A stretch of 64,000 nt of DNA, taken from the NCBI GenBank assembly GCA_006218045.1, contig VBWB01000019.1, forward strand, positions 91,799 through 155,798, written 5' to 3'. Of the stretch, positions 36,123 to 43,251 are shown in pieces. Every line of letters begins with the position of its first letter. The stretch's first letter is position 1. This DNA comes from Stygiobacter sp. Its GTDB lineage: Bacteria; Pseudomonadota; Alphaproteobacteria; Rhodospirillales; Magnetospirillaceae. Made by a program: the position numbers and the translations under genes. The notes beneath the pieces are model-generated. The model worked only from the letters and a program-made list of their open reading frames with translations, made no database searches and was not told the DNA's origin.

Positions 36123-36866
36123 GGGGAACTTCTGTTCGGTGACATAGCGGCGGATGACAGCGCGGGTGGCCGGGTCGCTGAACATCACCCGGTTGGCCTC
36201 TAACGCTGGCTGGCGGGCGGCATCGACCAGCGCCGACAAATCATGGCGATAAAGCTTGTAGCGACCGATGGCTGCCTTATCCAACCGGCGCAGGCGCAGC
36301 AGATGCTTGCGCAACAGGCCGTCCACCGCATCCTCCACACCATCCACCAGCCCCCAGGCCAAGGCCTGGGCGGCATTCACCGGCTGGGTCGATAAGGTCA
36401 GGTAATGGGCGCGCTGCTCGCCCACCCGTCGGATCAAAAACGGCAGCACGCAGGCCGGAAACAGGCCGAACAGCAATTCCGACAGGGCGAAACTGGCGCT
36501 ATGGTCGGCCAGCACCATGTCGCAGGCCGCCGCCAACCCGACGCCGCCGGCATTGACGCGGCCACGGGTCACCGCCACCGACACGAACGGCCCCGATGCC
36601 AGCCGCCGCCACAGATCGTAAAGCGGCGCCGGATCAAGCACCGCATCGCTTTCGGCTACCGCCTGGAAGTCGCCGCCGCCGCAAAACACCGTGTCCCCGC
36701 CGGTCAGCACCAGCACCGACGGACCGTCCACCGCCTCGCAGCCGCGCACCACCTCGGTCAATTCGGCCAGGAATGGGCCGTTGATGACGTGACCCAAATC
36801 GGGCCGGGCCGGACTGACGGTGCAGATGCCGTCGGCCCGTTCCACCACCAGCGTCGCATAGGTCAT
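36111..36866 (-). CDS. Enoyl-CoA hydratase of beta-branching cassettes (ECH1, PksH-like)
   Basis: A 251-residue crotonase-fold protein. Oxyanion-hole segments are TVFCGGGDFQAVAE and TRGRVNAGGVGLAAACDMVLAD, followed by FALSELLFGLFPACVLPFLIRRVGEQRAHYLTL and GRYKLYRHDLSAL. The last two resemble PksH/ECH1 rather than beta-oxidation hydratases. In beta-branching, ECH1 dehydrates the HMG-type ACP intermediate to the 3-methylglutaconyl form. It is last in the minus-strand operon and overlaps the KS gene by ATGA. A partner decarboxylase, ECH2 (PksI-like), is not found in the window. Confidence 0.85.
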   Translation of the reverse strand: MTYATLVVERADGICTVSPARPDLGHVINGPFLAELTEVVRGCEAVDGPSVLVLTGGDTVFCGGGDFQAVAESDAVLDPAPLYDLWRRLASGPFVSVAVTRGRVNAGGVGLAAACDMVLADHSASFALSELLFGLFPACVLPFLIRRVGEQRAHYLTLSTQPVNAAQALAWGLVDGVEDAVDGLLRKHLLRLRRLDKAAIGRYKLYRHDLSALVDAARQPALEANRVMFSDPATRAVIRRYVTEQKFPWEN

Positions 36867-38086
36867 GCCGCCCCCCTGATCACCAGCGCCGTATCGGTGC
36901 CGCCGAAGCCGAACGACAGTTTCAATCCGTGACGGACGGCCAGGGGCTGGGGCAGTCCCTGCACATGCCGCAGCATCGGCTCATGCGGATGGTCCAGATT
37001 GCGGGTGGCATGCAGCCGTCCGGCCCGCATCTGCAACAGCAGCGCCGCCAGCTCGATGGTCCCGGCGGCGCTGAGGCCGTGACCGACGACCGATTTGGTC
37101 GCCACCACCCAGGCTTGCTCCAGCCCCAGAGCGTGCAAACTGGCGGCCTCGACCTCGTCACCCTTGGGCGTGCTGGTGGCGTGGGCGCTGACCACATCGA
37201 TATCACCCGCCGTCAAACCGCCCTGTTGCAAGGCCAAGGAGATGGCCCGGCGCTGGCCGTCGCCATCGGGTTCGGGGCCGCGTTGACCGTCGGCCACCTG
37301 AGCCGCCCCGATCAGCGCGCCATAGCCCGGCCCGGCCTGATCGGCACGGCGCAGCACCAGGGCGGCACAGCATTCGCCATAAAGGAAACCATCGTGATCG
37401 CGGTCGAACGGGCGGCAGGCGCGGCCCGGCTGATCGGCGAAGCGGGCCGAGCCCATGGCCCCCAGCGCCCGCATCCCCAACAGATCGAGATAGGACACAT
37501 CCTGCATGGCCCCGAGCGCGATGCAGGCATCCACCGTGCCGGCACGGATGGCCGCCGCCGCCTGGATCACCGCTACCGCACCGCTGGCCGAGGCGGCGCC
37601 GACAGTATGGGCGAAGCCGCGAATGGGAAAGATACTGGCGGCCAGACCGCTGATTTCGCTATCCAGATAAACATGACCGGCGCGCGGCGGCACGAAGGCT
37701 AGCCGACCGGCATAATCCTGGGCCATCAACACCTGCTCACGCGCCAACAGGTTGGAGCCGCCGACCACCAGCCCGATGCGGTCCGGCGCCACGTCGTCCA
37801 ACCCGGCTTCGCCCCAGGCCTCATGCAGCACGGCCAAGGCGACGCGGGCGCCAAAGCCGGCCGTGCGCGCCACCCGCTTGGGTACAAGCTCGAAGGGCAG
37901 TTCGGGCGGGTCGGGCATTTCCACCCCGATGAAGGACGTCGAGCCATCGGGCGCCTGTCGCCCCGGTCGGGCCAGCACGGAAAACACGTCGCGCCCGGCC
38001 AGCAAGCCGTCGATCAGGCTGGCCTTGCCATAGCCCAGACCGCAGGCGGTGCCGATACCGGCAAAAATGATGTCAGGCGCCGCCAC
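36863..38086 (-). CDS. Ketosynthase-like decarboxylase with Cys-to-Ser active site (PksF-like KS0)
   Basis: A 407-residue KAS-II-fold protein. At the nucleophile position, about residue 166, the expected Cys is Ser (HTVGAASASGAVAV). The two histidines are kept (HATSTPKGDEVE and KSVVGHGLSAAG). Loss of the Cys with retained histidines defines the decarboxylase KS of HMG-CoA-synthase cassettes, which turns malonyl-ACP into acetyl-ACP for the HMGS. It overlaps the upstream ACP gene by 14 bp and the ECH1 gene by 4, so all are one translated unit. Family length is normal. Confidence 0.9.
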   Translation of the reverse strand: MAAPDIIFAGIGTACGLGYGKASLIDGLLAGRDVFSVLARPGRQAPDGSTSFIGVEMPDPPELPFELVPKRVARTAGFGARVALAVLHEAWGEAGLDDVAPDRIGLVVGGSNLLAREQVLMAQDYAGRLAFVPPRAGHVYLDSEISGLAASIFPIRGFAHTVGAASASGAVAVIQAAAAIRAGTVDACIALGAMQDVSYLDLLGMRALGAMGSARFADQPGRACRPFDRDHDGFLYGECCAALVLRRADQAGPGYGALIGAAQVADGQRGPEPDGDGQRRAISLALQQGGLTAGDIDVVSAHATSTPKGDEVEAASLHALGLEQAWVVATKSVVGHGLSAAGTIELAALLLQMRAGRLHATRNLDHPHEPMLRHVQGLPQPLAVRHGLKLSFGFGGTDTALVIRGAA

Positions 38087-38321
38087 ACTTGGCCTTCAGC
38101 AACAAGGCCAGTTCGCCCAGATTGCGCGGCCCGTGCAATTGCACCATGGGCAGGTCGAGGCCCAGGATCTCCAGCGTGTTCATCAGGACTTCGCTGCGCT
38201 CTACCGAATCGACGCCAAGGGCGGCCATGGAATCGGCGGCACCGATGTCGTGGTCGACCAGTTCGGGCACCACCTCGCGGATTTGTCCGATCAGGATGGA
38301 CAGGATGTCATCGCTTTCCAA
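38073..38321 (-). CDS. Donor acyl carrier protein of a beta-branching cassette (AcpK-like)
   Basis: An 82-residue ACP. The phosphopantetheine Ser39 lies in ALGVDSVERSEVLMNTLEILGL, and the C-terminal RNLGELALLLKAK resembles the AcpK end. Such donor ACPs carry acetyl to the HMGS. Translation starts at TTG 38321, with AAGGGGA 7 bases upstream; an ATG-started frame from 38411 would overlap the HMGS gene and lacks an RBS. Sits between HMGS and KS0, the usual cassette order. Confidence 0.88.
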   Translation of the reverse strand: MESDDILSILIGQIREVVPELVDHDIGAADSMAALGVDSVERSEVLMNTLEILGLDLPMVQLHGPRNLGELALLLKAKCGGA

Positions 38322-38332
38322 ACCAGTCCCCT

Positions 38333-39589
38333 TTAAACGAAACGGTATTGACGGTGGTACCCCACCATGGCGTCCAGTACAAGCCGGCCCGAGCCCTGGA
38401 CCGTGTTCCACGCCCCGGCAATGGTGTCGGGGGCGACGGTGGCATCCTTTTGACCGAAACGGATGACGTGGTCGCCGCGCAGCAGCTTTTCATACTCATC
38501 GATGCTGAGACGATAACGGCGGTCCAGCCCGGTGCCGATGCCCATGGCCCGCACCCGGCGTTGGCTATCGGGGCTGACCACGCCGCTATAAAATTCGGAA
38601 CAACAGCCCGAGCCATAGGAAAACAGCCCGATTCGGCACGGCTCGGTGATCGGGGCGGTTTCCAGCAGGCCGGCGAGGCCCAGGAACACCGAGCCGCCGG
38701 CGGTGTTGCCGACGCGCTGGCCAAAGGTCAGGCTGGGGCCGAGACGGCGGCTGAAATCGGCCTCGATCTCGTCGGGCTTGGCCTTGAACAGCTTGCGCAT
38801 CAAGGCGCGATGGGCACCCTTGACCATGCCGCCGAACGGGGTGTGAAAGCTGAGATAGCTGAAGGAATGGTTGAAATCGGCACCCTCGACCCGGCGCGCA
38901 TAATCCTTCCAGCAGCGTTCGCAACAATCCAAGTAAGCCAGCAGGGACAGATCGGCGTCACCGGCCTCGGTATCGGGACCGGGGCGGCAGGTGTCCATCA
39001 CCTCGAAACCGTGATTGCCATAGGCGCCCACATCCATGCGCAGAATATGGGGGGTGTCGCTGACCAGCAGGGCCACGGCACCGGCGCCCGAACTGGGCTC
39101 GGAATAGGCCCATTCCTGCACCGCCGCCGCATCGGCCAAGGCGAAGCGCGACAGATCGGTGCACACCACCAGGGCCTTGGCCCCGGGTGAAGTGGCCGAC
39201 AGGATGAAATTGACGGCCATCTGCAAGCCGGCGGTGCCGGAATAACAGGCCTGTTTGATCTCGAACAGGCGGCAATTGCCGGCCAGCCCCAAATGGTGGT
39301 GCACATAGGTGCTGATGGACTTGCCGAAATCGATGCCAGATTCGGTGCAGGTCACCACCATCTCGATGCGCGCCCGCTCGCTTGGGCTCAAGGCATCGAC
39401 CAGCGGCTTGGCGGCGTTGACGGCAAAGGTGATCGGGTCCTCGAACGGCAAGGCCACCGTCTTTTCCCGCATCAGCAGATTGTCGAAACGCGGCATGTCG
39501 AGGCCGCGATGCACGCACAATTCGCGCACGTCCAGACAGGCGGCGCCGCCATAGACGTTAAGCGCCTCGATCCCAGCCGTCAAAGCCAT
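38333..39589 (-). CDS. HMG-CoA synthase-like beta-branching enzyme (PksG family)
   Basis: A 418-residue condensing enzyme that adds acetyl from a donor ACP to the beta-keto group of an ACP-bound chain. The catalytic Glu lies in CTESGIDFGKSISTYVHHHLGL (Glu83), the nucleophile Cys115 in FEIKQACYSGTAGLQMA, and the His region in NHSFSYLSFHTPFGGMVKGA. These stretches match secondary-metabolite HMGS (PksG/MupH type) better than isoprenoid HMG-CoA synthases. The start at 39589 overlaps the P450 stop by one base. Nothing is missing. Confidence 0.93.
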   Translation of the reverse strand: MALTAGIEALNVYGGAACLDVRELCVHRGLDMPRFDNLLMREKTVALPFEDPITFAVNAAKPLVDALSPSERARIEMVVTCTESGIDFGKSISTYVHHHLGLAGNCRLFEIKQACYSGTAGLQMAVNFILSATSPGAKALVVCTDLSRFALADAAAVQEWAYSEPSSGAGAVALLVSDTPHILRMDVGAYGNHGFEVMDTCRPGPDTEAGDADLSLLAYLDCCERCWKDYARRVEGADFNHSFSYLSFHTPFGGMVKGAHRALMRKLFKAKPDEIEADFSRRLGPSLTFGQRVGNTAGGSVFLGLAGLLETAPITEPCRIGLFSYGSGCCSEFYSGVVSPDSQRRVRAMGIGTGLDRRYRLSIDEYEKLLRGDHVIRFGQKDATVAPDTIAGAWNTVQGSGRLVLDAMVGYHRQYRFV

Positions 39590-40851
39590 CAGCGCCCCAC
39601 CTTGACCGGCCCCACCTTGACCGGAAGCGTGGCCAGACCGCGGGCGTTCAGCCGGTCGGTGCGCCATACGGGCGTGCCGGCCAAAGTGATGGACGGCCAG
39701 CGGTCGAGCAAGGCATTGACGGCGACCAGCCCTTCCAGCCGGGCCAAGGGCGCGCCCAAACAGACATGGGGGCCGCCGCCGAAGGTGAAGTGCGCATTGC
39801 CCACCCGACCGACATCGAACAGATCGGGGTTGTCGAAGCGGGCCGGGTCGCGGTTGACGGCGCCGATCATCCCCAGGATGGGAGCGCCGGCGGGAATAAG
39901 CGTGCCGCAGATTTCCACCTCTTCGCGCGCCACCCGCAAGATCATGTTGCCGCCCGGCTCGCAGCGCATGAATTCCTCGACGGCGCTGCGCACCAGCGCG
40001 CGGTCGGCGCGCAGCCGCGCCATTTGCTCGGGGTTGTCGAGCAGCAGCAACATGCCGTTGCCGATCAGCGTCACCGTGGTTTCGTGGCCGGCGATCAACA
40101 TGGACATCATGTTGGTCAGGGCTTCTTCCTCGCTGACCACGCCGTCATCCTGGGCGCGGATGATGATACCGGTCAGGCTGGCATCACCGGCAGCCCGGCG
40201 TTCGGCCAGGAAGCCGCGCAGGAAGTCCTTGCTCGCCTTCATGGCGTCGAGCGCCCGCTGCTTGTCCTCGGGCGAGATCATCACGTCGGCGATGCGGATC
40301 AGCGCCTCGCTCCAGCCATGGATGGTGTCGTCCATGCTGGACGGCAGGTTAAGCAGGTTGCACAGCACCCGCATGGGCATGGGGGCAGCGAAATCGCGGA
40401 TCAGATCGATCTCGCCCTCGTCCGGCAGTTCGGCCACCAGACGGGCCGCCTCGGCCTCGATCATCGGCGTCATGTCCTTGACCGCCGGCAGCTTGAACGC
40501 CTCTTCCCATATCGCGCGCATGCGCTTGTGGTCGGCGCCGTCGACGTTGATCATCTGCGGCTGCACGCCCTGGTAAAGCTCGTAGCCCACCGGGTCGCGC
40601 TGGCGGTACTCGTCGTTGTTCCAGCCGGGTTGCCAGTAATGGGTATCGCGGCCGATCTTGGGCGATTTGGCGATGGCGCCGAAAGCCTCGTGCCCCAACA
40701 CGAAATAGATGCCCGATTGCTCATCCAGGTGGATGGGGCCAAGCCGTTGCAGGCGGCGCAGATCGGCATAGGGATTTTCCAGGAATGCCGGGTCGGTCAG
40801 CATCGCCCACCAGTCATGGCCGGTCACCGGCCCGGTCGTGGTTTCCGCCAT
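39589..40851 (-). CDS. Cytochrome P450 (class I bacterial type)
   Basis: A 420-residue soluble P450: I-helix oxygen-binding motif LIAGHETTVTLI, K-helix region AVEEFMRCEPGGNMILRVAREEVEICG, and haem-ligand loop FGGGPHVCLGAPLARLEG with the Cys thiolate. AGGGAGG lies before the ATG. It lies between the FkbM methyltransferase and HMGS, so it is probably a tailoring oxygenase of the same product. No ferredoxin or reductase is adjacent. The C-terminus ends in a short duplication (VKVGPVKVGR). Confidence 0.94.
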   Translation of the reverse strand: MAETTTGPVTGHDWWAMLTDPAFLENPYADLRRLQRLGPIHLDEQSGIYFVLGHEAFGAIAKSPKIGRDTHYWQPGWNNDEYRQRDPVGYELYQGVQPQMINVDGADHKRMRAIWEEAFKLPAVKDMTPMIEAEAARLVAELPDEGEIDLIRDFAAPMPMRVLCNLLNLPSSMDDTIHGWSEALIRIADVMISPEDKQRALDAMKASKDFLRGFLAERRAAGDASLTGIIIRAQDDGVVSEEEALTNMMSMLIAGHETTVTLIGNGMLLLLDNPEQMARLRADRALVRSAVEEFMRCEPGGNMILRVAREEVEICGTLIPAGAPILGMIGAVNRDPARFDNPDLFDVGRVGNAHFTFGGGPHVCLGAPLARLEGLVAVNALLDRWPSITLAGTPVWRTDRLNARGLATLPVKVGPVKVGR

Positions 40852-40872
40852 CTTTCCCTCCCTTATGCGCGC

Positions 40873-41679
40873 TCAGCGCGCCGCGTAGATATGAAAAACC
40901 GCCGCGCCCCCTTGCGCCAACGGATGGGCGCCGATGGAGGTGCGGAAACCGCGCCGGCGCAAGTCTTCCGCCATGATCTCGGTTACCTCTTCGCCCAGGT
41001 GAACCTCGACCAACACTTGCTGTATTTTCGGCCAATCGGCCTCGGCTAGCCCGGCCAGAACCTCGCGCTCGGCCCCCTCGGTGTCGATCTTCAGCAAATC
41101 CACCCGCTCGATGCCCAGGGCTTGCATTTGCGCCGACAGGGTGTCGACTTGCGCCCGCACGGTCTCGGGCCGCAACAGGTGGTCAAGAAAAGCCGTGTCG
41201 GTGGCCACCCGGGTGGCGCCGCTGCGCTCCAGCACGTCTTGCACGTCTCCGCCCGCCGCCGCCCCGCCGCCCAGCAACTGGCGCAAGCCGGCAGCCATGA
41301 TCTGGCCCACCGCCCGGTTTTGCGTCGACAGCGCGGCGACACCGGGAAAATAGTCGAATTCGGCCCAGCCGGCCTCGGCCCCCAGGGCCAGGGGCACCGC
41401 CCTTGCCGGCGGCACCAACGCCGCCGCGTTGCGTTCCAGCACCGCGAACACCGCCGGCATGGGCTCGAAAGCGATGATGCGGGCCTGGGGGCAATGGTCG
41501 CGTAAGTAAAGCGAGAACAGGCCGATATTGGCGCCCACATCCAGATAGGTGCCGTCGGCGGGCAGGCTTAAACCATGGGCGGCCAGATCGTCGGAGAAGA
41601 TTTCGTGGGCGCCGAAATCCACCTCGTAGGAATTGAGGCAAAACACGCTACGGCCATCGGGCAAGGTTGCGGATTGCAT
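40873..41679 (-). CDS. FkbM-family O-methyltransferase
   Basis: A 268-residue SAM-dependent methyltransferase. DGTYLDVGANIGLFSLYL is the SAM-binding motif I, ARIIAFEPMPAVFAVLERN is motif II, and the FkbM signature VDLLKIDTEGAEREVLAGL is followed by QQVLVEVH. A loop of about 40 residues (GLRQLLGGGAAAGGDVQDVLERSG) is longer than usual. The start at 41679 has AAAGG upstream. First gene of the minus-strand operon FkbM-P450-HMGS-ACP-KS0-ECH1. An OMT plus P450 pair can build a methylenedioxy bridge in some trans-AT polyketides; whether that applies here is inference. Confidence 0.9.
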   Translation of the reverse strand: MQSATLPDGRSVFCLNSYEVDFGAHEIFSDDLAAHGLSLPADGTYLDVGANIGLFSLYLRDHCPQARIIAFEPMPAVFAVLERNAAALVPPARAVPLALGAEAGWAEFDYFPGVAALSTQNRAVGQIMAAGLRQLLGGGAAAGGDVQDVLERSGATRVATDTAFLDHLLRPETVRAQVDTLSAQMQALGIERVDLLKIDTEGAEREVLAGLAEADWPKIQQVLVEVHLGEEVTEIMAEDLRRRGFRTSIGAHPLAQGGAAVFHIYAAR

Positions 41680-41813
41680 GATCGGCCTTTCCCCGTGGCC
41701 TGACGCCCCCACGAAGACAGGGCGAATTCTTGGGCCAGAGTTTCGCGCAAAGCGTTGATGCCGTCAAGGCAACCGCTTGGCAGCGACGGGGCGGCTCTGC
41801 TAAGCATGAGGGC

Positions 41814-42671
41814 ATGAGGCTCATGGCGATCAGCGACCTGCATCTGTCCAGCGCCGCCAATCGCGATGCCCTGGCGGCGCTACCTGGCTTTGCCGACGAT
41901 TGGCTGATCGTGGCCGGCGACGTGGCGGAACGTTTCGACCACCTGAGCCTAGCGTTCGAGACCTTCACCCGCCGCTTCGCCCGGGTGATCTGGGTGCCCG
42001 GCAATCACGAATTGTGGAGCGTGCCGGAACAAGACGGTCAGCCGCCCCTGCGCGGCGCGGCGCGCTATCTGGCCCAGGTGGCTTTGGCCCGTGCTTTCGG
42101 CGTCCTCACCCCCGAAGACCCCTTCGCCATCTGGCCGGGGGCGGGCGGGCCTTGCGTCATCGCCCCTTTGTTCCTGCTTTACGATTACAGTTTCCGCCCG
42201 TCGGCCATCGCGCGGCAAGATGTGGTGGCCTGGGCGACGGAACAGCGCAGCGTCTGCGCCGATGAAATGCTGCTCGATTCCGCCCCCTTCGCCAGCCGCG
42301 AGGATTGGTGCGCCAGCCGCCTGGACTGGACCGAACAGCGCCTGCAGGCGCTGGACCCAAGCCTGCCCACCGTGCTGATCAACCACTTCCCGCTGCGGGA
42401 CGATTTGATCCACATTCCACGGGCGCCGCGCTTCACGCCGTGGTGCGGCACCAAGGTTACCGCCGACTGGCATCGGCGTTTCCGGGCACAGGTGGTGGTC
42501 AGCGGCCATTTGCACGTGCGGCGCACCGACTGGCGCGACGGCTGCCGGTTCGAGGAAGTGTCGCTGGGCCATCCGCGTCAGTGGAATCACGCCCATGGCA
42601 TGGCGTCCTACCTGCGCCAGATCCTTCCCCCACTTACGCAAAACGGTGTCGAGAGCACCTCTGCCCCCTGA
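41814..42671 (+). CDS. Calcineurin-like metallophosphoesterase
   Basis: A 285-residue enzyme with the five metal-binding blocks: MAISDLHLS (D, H), LIVAGDVAE (GD), VIWVPGNHELW (GNHE), LINHFPLRDD (H) and VVSGHLHVRR (GHxH). A C-terminal tail follows. It is divergent from the FkbM gene with about 130 bp between starts. Metallophosphoesterases of this shape occur near phosphopantetheinyl-transferase and polyketide genes, but no transferase is adjacent, so the link is only positional. Start 41814; 41823 is an alternative. Confidence 0.88.
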   Translation: MRLMAISDLHLSSAANRDALAALPGFADDWLIVAGDVAERFDHLSLAFETFTRRFARVIWVPGNHELWSVPEQDGQPPLRGAARYLAQVALARAFGVLTPEDPFAIWPGAGGPCVIAPLFLLYDYSFRPSAIARQDVVAWATEQRSVCADEMLLDSAPFASREDWCASRLDWTEQRLQALDPSLPTVLINHFPLRDDLIHIPRAPRFTPWCGTKVTADWHRRFRAQVVVSGHLHVRRTDWRDGCRFEEVSLGHPRQWNHAHGMASYLRQILPPLTQNGVESTSAP

Positions 42672-42768
42672 CGATGAATGCGCGGCTGAATACTCTGAGC
42701 ACCATACCGGCCCAATACCTTGCTACCGGGACGCCGGGCAATTTTTGGCGACAAGAACGCCGAGCCCC

Positions 42769-42798
42769 TTGCCATCGCTCTCACCAAGCCCTTATATT
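42769..42798 (+). promoter_or_regulatory. Sigma-70 promoter of the tRNA-Gly gene
   Basis: TTGCCA (42769-42774) and TATATT (42793-42798), 18 bp apart, with the tRNA 5' end 12 bp downstream. The promoter is still in place although the tRNA body is interrupted, so it should now drive a truncated transcript into the element. Confidence 0.75.
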
Positions 42799-42810
42799 CT
42801 GCGCGCCGAC

Positions 42811-42868
42811 GCGGGTGTAGCTCAATGGTAGAGCAGAAGCTTCCCAAGCTTACGACGAGGGTTCGATT
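42811..42868 (+). pseudogene. tRNA-Gly(CCC), 5' part, interrupted by the integrated element
   Basis: The acceptor 5' strand GCGGGTG, D arm GCTC-AATGGTA-GAGC, and anticodon arm GAAGC-TTCCCAA-GCTTA (anticodon CCC at 42843-42845) are perfect. The variable region and T-stem 5' strand follow (GAGGG, TTCGATT). The sequence then departs (GCTTGGCTCG) and cannot pair with the T stem or with the acceptor GCGGGTG. The missing 16 nt (CCCTTCACCCGCTCCA) are found at 55379-55394. Joined, the two parts make a normal 74-nt tRNA with encoded CCA. As it stands the gene is split. Confidence 0.85.
42841..42868 (+). repeat. attL core, 28-bp direct repeat
   Basis: The 28 bp beginning TTCCCAAGCTTACGACG are identical to 55351-55378. 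The repeat starts at the first base of the anticodon loop and ends in the T loop of tRNA-Gly, the usual crossover zone for tyrosine integrases. Confidence 0.92.
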
Positions 42869-42907
42869 GCTTGGCTCGAAAGAGTGATAGCCTCCCTCTT
42901 ATGGCCG

Positions 42908-42928
42908 ATGAATACGCCTATAGTACGT
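42908..42928 (+). repeat. 21-bp direct repeat, left copy (arm-type site or phage promoter)
   Basis: Identical to 55211-55231 and 40 bp inside the left core. It contains ACGCCTATAGTACGT. A copy near each end in the same orientation fits integrase arm-type sites. Read on the minus strand it resembles T7-group phage promoters (TACTATAGGCG). Confidence 0.75.
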
Positions 42929-43004
42929 TATTCGTCGGGATTTCGTGGGAGATGTCGGGAAGCACCCTGGCACACTCCCCGTCGCTTCACGTGGCATGGA
43001 ATGG

Positions 43005-43184
43005 TCACGTCCCGCCGTCTACCCAGGCATGCAGGTCGTCCAGGGTGTAGAGAACGACCCTGCCGCCGGGCTTGCGGAACTTCGGGCCTTTGCCCTGACT
43101 TGCCCAGTTGGCGAGCGTCTTGGGCTGAATGTGAAGGATCGCGGCTGCTTGCTCGCGGTTGAGATACGTTTGTCGGACTTCCAT
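43005..43184 (-). CDS. Excisionase-like small HTH protein
   Basis: A 59-residue helix-turn-helix protein: YLNREQAAAILHIQPKTLANWASQGKGPKFRKPGGRVVLYTLDDLHAWVDG. This is the MerR/AlpA-like excisionase pattern of DNA-bending recombination directionality factors. The ATG at 43184 is preceded by GGAG; a longer frame from 43238 runs through a terminator. It lies at the opposite end from the integrase, which is typical of many Xis genes. Likely needed for excision. Confidence 0.8.
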   Translation of the reverse strand: MEVRQTYLNREQAAAILHIQPKTLANWASQGKGPKFRKPGGRVVLYTLDDLHAWVDGGT

Positions 43185-43204
43185 ATGGTTCTCCAGAAAA
43201 TGAA

Positions 43205-43236
43205 AAGGCCCCCACCAGCGTTGAGCTGATGAGGGC
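43205..43236 (-). terminator. Rho-independent terminator (minus strand)
   Basis: On the minus strand CCCTCATCAGC, loop TCAAC and GCTGGTGGGGG form an 11-bp stem with two G-T pairs, followed by CCTTTTC. It follows the 585-residue protein gene. Confidence 0.8.
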
Positions 43237-43251
43237 ATGTGGCTCTGCGAG

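Noticed and set aside
42841..42900. A complete tRNA-Gly at the left junction
   Set aside because: The bases after the T loop cannot form the T stem or acceptor stem.
43205..43235. CRISPR-like or operator repeat before the excisionase gene
   Set aside because: It is a single stem followed by a U-tract on the minus strand, best read as a terminator. No CRISPR array was seen anywhere in the window.
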